This document shows, one piece after another, positions 42,592 to 48,293 of a DNA stretch of 48,293 bases. The translations under genes and the position numbers were made by a program. The DNA is from Burkholderiaceae bacterium (lineage in GTDB: Bacteria; Pseudomonadota; Gammaproteobacteria; Burkholderiales; Burkholderiaceae_C), in contig JAFALA010000018.1 in the NCBI GenBank assembly GCA_019234815.1, positions 1-48,293 of the forward strand, given 5' to 3'. Within the stretch, counting starts at the first letter, position 1, and each line of letters begins with the position of its first letter. The notes beneath the pieces are model-generated. The model ran no database searches and was not told where the DNA came from. It was given only the letters and a program-made list of their open reading frames with translations.

Positions 42592-43746
42592 TCAGTCGCC
42601 TCGCACGTCCAGGGTGATTTCGGTGAAGCTGGCGGTGTCGGCCGGAGCGTCTTCCTCCTTGGCCGGAGCGCGCGATATGGCCGAGTTGTCGTTCTGCAGG
42701 CGCCAGAGCAGGTTGGTGGGCGAGTCCGCAAAGGCCAGGCCCTCCTCGCGGCTGATGCTGCCGTCCTTGATCAGGCGGGCGAAGTGTTCCTCGTAGGTCT
42801 GCGAACCCTCGGCGATGGATTTTTCCATGGCCTCCTTGACCGCGGTGAAGTTGCCTTGCTCGATGAACTCGGCCACCAGCTTGGTGTTGAGCAGGATCTC
42901 GATCACGGGGAGGCGCCCGCCCGCCGTGGCGCGCACCAGGCGCTGCGAAACAATGGCCTTCAGGCCGGCCGAGAGGTCGTTCAGCAAGGCCGGCCGCGAA
43001 TCCGGCGTGTAGAACGACAGGATGCGGTTCAACGCCTGGTAGCTGTTGTTGGCGTGCATGGTGGCCACCACCAGATGGCCCGACAGCGCGTACGAGATGG
43101 CGGCTGTCATGGTGTCGCGGTCGCGGATTTCCCCGATCAGGATGCAATCCGGCGACTGACGCAGCGCATTCTTCAGCGCGATCTGCAAGTTGCTGGTGTC
43201 CCGGCCCACTTCGCGCTGGTTCACGACAGACCGCTTGTTCGTGAACAGGTATTCGACGGGGTCTTCGATGGTCAGGATGTGCCCGGCCATGTTGAGGTTG
43301 CGGTGCTCCAGCATGGCCGCCAGCGTCGTACTCTTGCCGGTGCCGGTGGCGCCCACCATCAGGATCAGCCCGCGCTTTTCAAGCACCAGCTTGCCCAGCA
43401 CGGGGGGCAGGTTGAGGGTTTCAAGCGTGGGAATTACATGCGGGATGTGGCGGAACACGGCCGCCACGGAGCCCCGCTGCTTGAAGCCGGACAGGCGAAA
43501 GCTGCCGACCTGCGACACGGCCACCGCCATGTTGAGTTCGCAGGTCCGGTCCAGCTCCTCCATCTGCTTTTCGTCGATCACCTCGGCAATCAGCTGCCGG
43601 GGCTGGCTGGGGGTCAGCAACTGGTCGGACAGCTGCAGCATCTGCCCGTTGATGCGGATGAGCACTGGCATATTGGCCGACAAGTAGACGTCGGAGGCGC
43701 CTTTGTCGGCCATCAGCCGCAGGATGCGTTCCATGTTTCCGCTCAT
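42592..43746 (-). CDS. pilU: PilU-like type IV pilus retraction ATPase
   Basis: A 384-residue hexameric secretion-type ATPase. Walker A is VGATGTGKSTTLAAM, the Asp box ILTIEDPVEY, Walker B CILIGEIRDRDTM and the His box ATMHANNSYQALNRI. It begins MSGNMERILRLMADKGASDV, closely resembling PilU and PilT starts; the extended acidic C-terminus is nearer PilU. An upstream ATG (43902) would add 52 unconserved residues, while ATG 43746 has GAGGAA upstream. It lies within the dap genes rather than beside pilT, and the FimV protein at 17 kb belongs to the same polar pilus biology. Confidence 0.9.
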   Translation of the reverse strand: MSGNMERILRLMADKGASDVYLSANMPVLIRINGQMLQLSDQLLTPSQPRQLIAEVIDEKQMEELDRTCELNMAVAVSQVGSFRLSGFKQRGSVAAVFRHIPHVIPTLETLNLPPVLGKLVLEKRGLILMVGATGTGKSTTLAAMLEHRNLNMAGHILTIEDPVEYLFTNKRSVVNQREVGRDTSNLQIALKNALRQSPDCILIGEIRDRDTMTAAISYALSGHLVVATMHANNSYQALNRILSFYTPDSRPALLNDLSAGLKAIVSQRLVRATAGGRLPVIEILLNTKLVAEFIEQGNFTAVKEAMEKSIAEGSQTYEEHFARLIKDGSISREEGLAFADSPTNLLWRLQNDNSAISRAPAKEEDAPADTASFTEITLDVRGD

Positions 43747-43825
43747 TGCAATGCTTTCCTCATGTTCGGCAGGGGATGGGCTGATGCTGCGGGCCGCAGG
43801 ACAGGGGGCTCGAAACCAGGCGCGA

Positions 43826-44650
43826 TCAAGAACGCAAAAGATCGTTGATGGAGGTCTTGGCGCGGGTCTGCGCATCCACCCGCTTGACGATGATGGCGGC
43901 ATACAGGCTGTAGCGGCCCTCGTCCTTGGGCAGGCTGCCGCTGATCACGACCGAGCCGGCCGGCACGCGGCCATAGCTGATCTCGCCGGTGGCGCGATCA
44001 AAGATGGGCGTGCTCTGGCCCAGGTACACGCCCATGGAGATGACCGAGTTTTCCTCGACGATCACGCCCTCGACCACCTCGGAGCGCGCGCCGATGAAGC
44101 AGTTGTCCTCGATGATGGTCGGGTTGGCCTGCAGCGGTTCCAGCACGCCGCCGATGCCCACGCCGCCCGACAGGTGCACGTGCTTGCCGATCTGCGCGCA
44201 GGAGCCGACGGTGGCCCAGGTGTCGACCATGGTGCCTTCGTCGACGTAGGCGCCGATGTTGACGTAGGACGGCATCAGCACCACGTTCTTGGCCTGGAAG
44301 CTGCCGCGGCGCGCCACGGCGGGCGGCACCACGCGCACGCCGCTGGCGCGCAGCGCGGTCTCGTCCATGCTGCCGTACTTGCTGGGCACCTTGTCGAAGA
44401 AGGTCAGGGGGCCATCGCCCATCATCTGGTTGTCGTTCAGGCGGAACGACAGCAGCACGGCCTTTTTCAGCCATTGGTGCACGGTCCACTGGCCCACGGC
44501 CTGCCGTTCGGCCACGCGCAGGCGTCCTGCGTCGAGTTCGTCGAGCACGTGGTTCACCGCTTCGCGGACCTGCGCCGGCGCGTTGCCGGGGCTGAGGGAG
44601 GCTCGATCTTCCCAGGCTTGATCGATCAGGGCTTGCAGTTGTTGGCTCAT
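43826..44650 (-). CDS. dapD: Tetrahydrodipicolinate N-succinyltransferase
   Basis: A 274-residue enzyme that transfers succinate from succinyl-CoA to tetrahydrodipicolinate. The C-terminal two-thirds form a left-handed beta-helix with hexapeptide units ([40 protein letters not shown]) and a normal C-terminal cap. It is followed by pilU after 79 bases and preceded by dapC by 84 bases. Together with dapC and dapE it gives the succinylase route to lysine and peptidoglycan. Confidence 0.97.
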   Translation of the reverse strand: MSQQLQALIDQAWEDRASLSPGNAPAQVREAVNHVLDELDAGRLRVAERQAVGQWTVHQWLKKAVLLSFRLNDNQMMGDGPLTFFDKVPSKYGSMDETALRASGVRVVPPAVARRGSFQAKNVVLMPSYVNIGAYVDEGTMVDTWATVGSCAQIGKHVHLSGGVGIGGVLEPLQANPTIIEDNCFIGARSEVVEGVIVEENSVISMGVYLGQSTPIFDRATGEISYGRVPAGSVVISGSLPKDEGRYSLYAAIIVKRVDAQTRAKTSINDLLRS

Positions 44651-44734
44651 GAGGTGATGCGGTGTTCTAGGACTGAAGATGCGCCCGCAAGGCGGCGGGC
44701 CGACGTATGGAAAACAGGCGATTCGGCGGTCAAT

Positions 44735-45958
44735 TCAGCGGGATGGATAGCCCTTGACGAAGGCGCGGATGCGTTCAGCCGCTTCCTGGCATTCGGACTG
44801 CTCGGCCACCAGGGCCAGGCGGATACGCCCGACGCCCGGGTTGACGCCATGGGCGGTTCGCGCCAGCAGGCTGCCCGGCAGCACGGTCACATTGTATTGA
44901 GCCAGCAACTCCAGGGCGAAACGGATGTCGTCGCCGGCCGCAATATGCGGGGGCACGCCGGCCCAGAGGTAAAAGCCGGCGTCAGGCAGGCGCACGTCCA
45001 GCACCTCGGCCAGCAGCGGCGTGATGCGCTCGAACTTGGCCCGGTATTCGGCGCGGTTGGCCACCACATGCGATTCATCGTGCCAGGCGTCTACGCTGGC
45101 CGCCTGCACCAGCGGATTCATGGCGCTGCCGTGGTAGGTGCGGTAGAGCAGGAAAGCCTTGATCAGGCTGGCATCGCCGGCCACGAAGCCGGCACGCAGA
45201 CCTGGCACGTTGGAGCGCTTGGACAGGCTGGTCAGCGCGATCAGGTTGCGAAAGTCGCTGCGGCCCAGCTTGAGGGCTGCTTCCAGGCCACCCAGCGGCG
45301 CCTCGTCGCGGAAGTAGATTTCCGAGTAGCACTCGTCGGAGGCGATGACGAAGCCGTGGCGGTCGCTCAGGTCGAACAGGCGCTGCCATTCGGACAGCGG
45401 CATGACGGCGCCCGTCGGGTTGCCTGGCGAGCACACATACAGCAGCTGCGTGCGCGCCCAGGTGGCCGCGTCGATCTGTTCCCAGTCGATGGCGAAGTTG
45501 CGCGCCGGGTCTGAATTGGCGAATACAGGCTGGGCGCCGGCCAGCAGGGCAGCCCCTTCGTAGATTTGATAGAAGGGGTTGGGGCAGACCACGGTGGGCG
45601 AGGGCGCGCTGGCGTCGATGACGGTCTGGGCCAGGGAGAACAGCGCCTCGCGCGAGCCATTGACGGGCAGCACCTGGGTCGACGGATCAATCTGGACCCC
45701 GTAGCGGCGTTGCAGCCATGCGGCGCAGGCTTCGCGGAGCCGGTTTTCTCCTACGGTGGCAGGGTAGTTTGACAAGCCGGCCATGGCACCCACGATGGCG
45801 CGTTCCACCAGTTGCGGCGCCGCGTGCTTGGGTTCGCCAATGCCCAGGCTGATGGGCCGCAGAGCCGGATTGGGCCGAATGTCACGGGTGAGTTGACGAA
45901 GACGTTCGAAGGGATAGGGCTGGAGCCGGTTCAGCAGGGGGTTCACGCGCGCGTTCAT
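44735..45958 (-). CDS. dapC: Succinyldiaminopimelate aminotransferase
   Basis: A 407-residue fold-type I PLP aminotransferase. The PLP lysine is in LTSLSKRSNVPGLRAGFVAG; PGNPTGAVMP and DECYSEIYF line the cofactor. The usual C-terminal arginine motif is present (RIRLALVAEQSECQEAAERI). Its position upstream of dapD and dapE supports the diaminopimelate role over other class I/II aminotransferases. A hairpin after its stop (44683-44700) has no clear T tract. Confidence 0.93.
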   Translation of the reverse strand: MNARVNPLLNRLQPYPFERLRQLTRDIRPNPALRPISLGIGEPKHAAPQLVERAIVGAMAGLSNYPATVGENRLREACAAWLQRRYGVQIDPSTQVLPVNGSREALFSLAQTVIDASAPSPTVVCPNPFYQIYEGAALLAGAQPVFANSDPARNFAIDWEQIDAATWARTQLLYVCSPGNPTGAVMPLSEWQRLFDLSDRHGFVIASDECYSEIYFRDEAPLGGLEAALKLGRSDFRNLIALTSLSKRSNVPGLRAGFVAGDASLIKAFLLYRTYHGSAMNPLVQAASVDAWHDESHVVANRAEYRAKFERITPLLAEVLDVRLPDAGFYLWAGVPPHIAAGDDIRFALELLAQYNVTVLPGSLLARTAHGVNPGVGRIRLALVAEQSECQEAAERIRAFVKGYPSR

Positions 45959-46022
45959 GTCGACATCATAGGCTTTACCGACTTTACACAGGAGCGGCCC
46001 TGTGGAGGTGGTACGCTTTTGG

Positions 46023-46047
46023 CCATCGATGGGTTGACCATCGATGG
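46023..46047. promoter_or_regulatory. Two tandem 10-bp palindromes before the solute-binding protein gene
   Basis: CCATCGATGG occurs at 46023-46032 and again at 46038-46047, separated by GTTGA. Each copy is itself palindromic, so the pair also makes a 9-bp inverted repeat (46022-46030 with 46040-46048). It lies 65 bases from the dapC start and 25 bases from the downstream ATG, as expected of a repressor or activator site in a divergent promoter. No matching sequence was noticed elsewhere in the window. Confidence 0.6.
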
Positions 46048-46071
46048 CGCCAGCATTCCGTGGATGCGCGC

Positions 46072-46953
46072 ATGAACTCCAGACGAGGCTTGTATTCCAG
46101 CGTGGTGACGAATTCCTGGCGACCCAATCGATTGTGTATTCGGTGGTGCATTGCGCGCATAGGCCAAAGAGGGTGGCTGCTGGCTATCGCGGCCCTCGGC
46201 CTGGCTGCGGGCTCGCACGCCATTGCACAAGCTGCCGAATGCACGAAAGTCGTCGTCACAGCCGACCCCGAATTTCCACCCTACGCCTGGTACGACGGCA
46301 AGCAATTGCGCGGGGCCAGCGTGGATGTGGTCACGTCAGTGCTGGACAGCATGCATCTGCCCTATGAACTGCGCTATGTCGGCCCCTTCGTGCGCGTGTT
46401 GCGCAGCGCGCGGTTCGGCGAGGTCGACATCGTCACCGAACTCAAGCGCAACCCGGAGCGCGAGCAGTTTCTGGTGTTTTCCGAGTCGCCCATCTTCAGC
46501 AATCCGAGTTCGGTCTTCGTTCGCAGCGACGTCAGCAGGACCGTGAACAGCCGTGAAGCGCTGGTCGGGCTGCGGGGCGGCGTGACGCACGGCACCAAGT
46601 TCGGCGACGGCATGGACGAATACATCGACGCTCACTTGAGCGTCGAAGTGGCGCCGGGCATCAAGGAAAACTTTGCCAAGTTGGCCGCGGGACGCATCGA
46701 CTATTTCCTGTCGCCGCACTACCCGGCGCTGAGCTACCTGATTGCCAGCGGCAGGGCCGATCAATTCCAGGCGCTCAAGCCCTTCGTGGCCCAGGCCATG
46801 AACTACGTCGGGTGGTCGCGCAAGAGCGCCTGCCTGGCGCGCCTGGACGAATTCAATGCCGGCTTGCGCCGCTATCTGGCCTCCATCAACAGCATGCGCC
46901 TGGTTGAAGCCAGTTATGACCTCTGGCAGCACAGCCCGCAAATGGTGCGTTGA
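46072..46953 (+). CDS. Periplasmic solute-binding protein, family 3
   Basis: A protein of about 293 residues with an exported solute-binding fold (type 3, as in polar amino-acid ABC uptake). After a basic leader the signal is GWLLAIAALGLAAGSHAIAQ, then KVVVTADPEFPPYAWYDGKQ, the canonical start of the family, and FVRVLRSARFGEVDIVTELK. No ABC permease or ATPase lies nearby, so it may be an orphan binding protein or a sensor-like variant. The start is uncertain (GTG 46060, ATG 46072, or a TTG at 46132); none has a good ribosome site. The ligand is unknown. Confidence 0.82.
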   Translation: MNSRRGLYSSVVTNSWRPNRLCIRWCIARIGQRGWLLAIAALGLAAGSHAIAQAAECTKVVVTADPEFPPYAWYDGKQLRGASVDVVTSVLDSMHLPYELRYVGPFVRVLRSARFGEVDIVTELKRNPEREQFLVFSESPIFSNPSSVFVRSDVSRTVNSREALVGLRGGVTHGTKFGDGMDEYIDAHLSVEVAPGIKENFAKLAAGRIDYFLSPHYPALSYLIASGRADQFQALKPFVAQAMNYVGWSRKSACLARLDEFNAGLRRYLASINSMRLVEASYDLWQHSPQMVR

Positions 46954-46967
46954 GGGCCCGCCCAGGC

Positions 46968-47480
46968 TCAGAGCAGGCCGGTTTCAGCGGCGTGTGTGGG
47001 CAGGTCGACGCGCGGTGCCGGCTTCCAGTCCTTTTTACGGTGCTCGACCACCACGTTCGTGTAAATACCGCCGCGCACATACCACTTGGCGGTGATGCGG
47101 ATGAAGCGCGGATCGGTGACCTTGACGATGTCTTCCAGGATGGTGTTGGTCACTTTTTCGTGGAACGCGCCTTCGTCGCGGTAACTCCAGAAGTACATCT
47201 TCAGGCTCTTGAGCTCGACGCAATACTGGTCGGCGATCATGTCGATCGTGAAATGCGCGAAGTCGGGTTGGCCGGTCAGCGGGCAGTGGCAGGTGAATTC
47301 GGGCACCTGGAACTGGATCACATAGTCGCGCTCGGGCGCCGGGTTGGGGAACACATGCAGTTCCTTGGACGGTGCCGACGGCGGGTTGGGCGGCATCTCG
47401 CGCATCTTGGGTGCGGCCTTGCCGGTTTTGGATTTTTCGGTGGGGGCGGCTGCGGGCGCGGATTTCTTGGCCATGGTCAT
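46968..47480 (-). CDS. queF: NADPH-dependent preQ0 reductase QueF, short type
   Basis: A 170-residue queuosine-pathway enzyme that reduces the nitrile of preQ0 to preQ1. It is the unimodular (YkvM-like) form. The thioimide cysteine is Cys66 and the acid Asp73 in [12 protein letters not shown]; the [20 protein letters not shown] block, which holds NADPH and substrate, is intact. An extra N-terminal stretch of about 35 residues rich in Ala, Lys and Pro is atypical. ATG 47480 or ATG 47474 could be used. No preQ1 riboswitch was recognised upstream. Confidence 0.95.
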   Translation of the reverse strand: MTMAKKSAPAAAPTEKSKTGKAAPKMREMPPNPPSAPSKELHVFPNPAPERDYVIQFQVPEFTCHCPLTGQPDFAHFTIDMIADQYCVELKSLKMYFWSYRDEGAFHEKVTNTILEDIVKVTDPRFIRITAKWYVRGGIYTNVVVEHRKKDWKPAPRVDLPTHAAETGLL

Positions 47481-47557
47481 GCTCGGTGCGGAGTTTGCAG
47501 ATGGAAATCTGGACTGATTTTGAACGTAGGTCGAATGGTATCATCCAGCCCCGAGAC

Positions 47558-47580
47558 AGCCCCTTGAAAAGGGGCTTTTC
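47558..47580 (+). terminator. Terminator-like hairpin upstream of smc
   Basis: AGCCCCTT-GAA-AAGGGGCT is a perfect 8-bp stem with a 3-base loop, followed by TTTCC on the plus strand (four Ts, counting the last base of the stem). No plus-strand gene ends here, since queF points the other way, so it lies in the smc leader or ends an unseen short transcript. Confidence 0.6.
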
Positions 47581-47621
47581 CGTAAATAAATCAATGGTTT
47601 AGAGATTATTCCCATACGCGC

Positions 47622-48293
47622 ATGCGTCTGAACTCGATCAAGCTTTCGGGCTTCAAGTCCTTCGCCGAACACACGCATTTCCAACTGCCGGGTCAATTGG
47701 TGGGCGTGGTCGGCCCCAACGGCTGCGGCAAGTCCAACATCATGGATGCGGTGCGCTGGGTGCTCGGCGAGAGCAAGGCTAGCGAGTTGCGTGGCGAGTC
47801 CATGCAGGACGTCATCTTCAACGGCTCGGGCAACCGCAAGCCGGCCAGCCGCTCCAGCGTGGAACTCGTGTTCGACAACGCCAGCGCGCGCGCCGGCGGC
47901 CAGTGGAACCAGTTCACCGAGATCGCCGTCAAGCGCGTGCTCACGCGCGACGGCACGTCCAGCTACTTCATCAACAACCAGCCGGTGCGCCGGCGCGACG
48001 TGCAGGATGTCTTCCTCGGCACGGGCCTGGGGCCGCGCGCCTACGCCATCATCGGCCAGGGCACCATCAGCCGCATCATCGAATCCAAGCCCGAAGAACT
48101 GCGGCTTTTTCTCGAAGAGGCTGCGGGCGTGTCCAAATACAAGGAGCGGCGGCGCGAGACCGAAAACCGCCTCTCGGACACCCGCGAGAATCTGACTCGC
48201 GTCGAAGACATCCTGCGCGAACTCAACGCCAACCTCGAAAAACTCGAGCGCCAGGCCGAGGTCGCCCAGCGCTACAACGCGCTGCAGGCCGAC
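47622..48293 (+). CDS. smc: Chromosome segregation protein SMC, N-terminal part
   Basis: An open frame of 224 codons running off the right edge. It begins [20 protein letters not shown] and has Walker [21 protein letters not shown], the R-loop-like [14 protein letters not shown], and [20 protein letters not shown] leading into the start of the first coiled coil ([20 protein letters not shown]). The ATP-binding head is thus complete on this side; the hinge and C-terminal head are outside. It would form the condensin-like complex that compacts and segregates the chromosome. Ribosome site weak (AGAG well upstream). Confidence 0.96.
   Translation, partial: MRLNSIKLSGFKSFAEHTHFQLPGQLVGVVGPNGCGKSNIMDAVRWVLGESKASELRGESMQDVIFNGSGNRKPASRSSVELVFDNASARAGGQWNQFTEIAVKRVLTRDGTSSYFINNQPVRRRDVQDVFLGTGLGPRAYAIIGQGTISRIIESKPEELRLFLEEAAGVSKYKERRRETENRLSDTRENLTRVEDILRELNANLEKLERQAEVAQRYNALQAD

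Noticed and set aside
47481..47560. preQ1 riboswitch upstream of queF
   Set aside because: I looked for the small H-type pseudoknot pattern on the minus strand and found no matching A-rich tail or C-rich stem.

Overview
The window looks like chromosomal DNA of a high-GC betaproteobacterium of the order Burkholderiales, most likely Comamonadaceae or a close relative. The grounds are gene order and protein similarity recalled from families, not a database search: leuC-leuD-leuB-asd-fimV-truA-trpF-trpB-trpA-accD-folC-SPOR protein-cvpA-purF-metZ-gltX is a typical core run of that group, and the dap, lexA and smc neighbourhoods fit as well. Almost everything is ordinary vertically inherited housekeeping DNA; there is no insertion sequence, phage, CRISPR array or rRNA operon.

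Layout. (1) 1-266: the 5' end of a minus-strand gene for a protein built of octapeptide repeats, followed by about 620 bp without a gene. (2) 0.9-9.3 kb: a GntR/FCD regulator divergent from a propionyl-CoA to succinyl-CoA operon (scpA mutase, meaB chaperone, pccB, pccA, a VOC-fold protein in the epimerase position), then a 56-residue basic protein that standard ORF length cut-offs miss. (3) 9.4-12 kb: an uncharacterised FAD dehydrogenase and a LysR regulator, separated by two stem-loops. (4) 12.1-16.9 kb: leucine biosynthesis (leuC, leuD, leuB), with a small two-helix membrane protein between leuD and leuB, then asd. (5) 17.1-31.7 kb: fimV, truA, trpFBA, accD, a strong terminator, folC, a SPOR protein, cvpA, purF, metZ (TTG start) and gltX, with several overlapping or nearly abutting genes. 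(6) 31.7-32.6 kb: a tandemly duplicated tRNA-Ala(GGC)/tRNA-Glu(TTC)/tRNA-Asp(GTC) cassette closed by a strong terminator. (7) 32.7-36.5 kb: an accessory block with an outer-membrane-type protein, a GGDEF-EAL membrane protein and a secreted cupredoxin-like protein. (8) 36.5-38.5 kb: a small helix-hairpin-helix (Cdd1-type) protein, lexA and a divergent asparaginase, with an SOS box between the last two. (9) 38.6-46 kb, minus strand: an ABC-F ATPase, prmB, dapE and pilU in a coupled run, then dapD and dapC (succinylase route to lysine and peptidoglycan). (10) 46-48.3 kb: a periplasmic solute-binding protein behind a tandem palindrome, queF, and the start of smc.

The most interesting leads are the cupredoxin/GGDEF-EAL/outer-membrane block, the octapeptide-repeat protein at the left edge, the 56-residue basic protein, the possible lexA-Cdd1 unit with an SOS box also lying in the asparaginase leader, the tandem 10-bp palindromes before the solute-binding protein, and the duplicated tRNA cassette whose two tRNA-Asp genes are each preceded by a hairpin of different sequence. 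I see no clear, self-contained new defence or mobile system.
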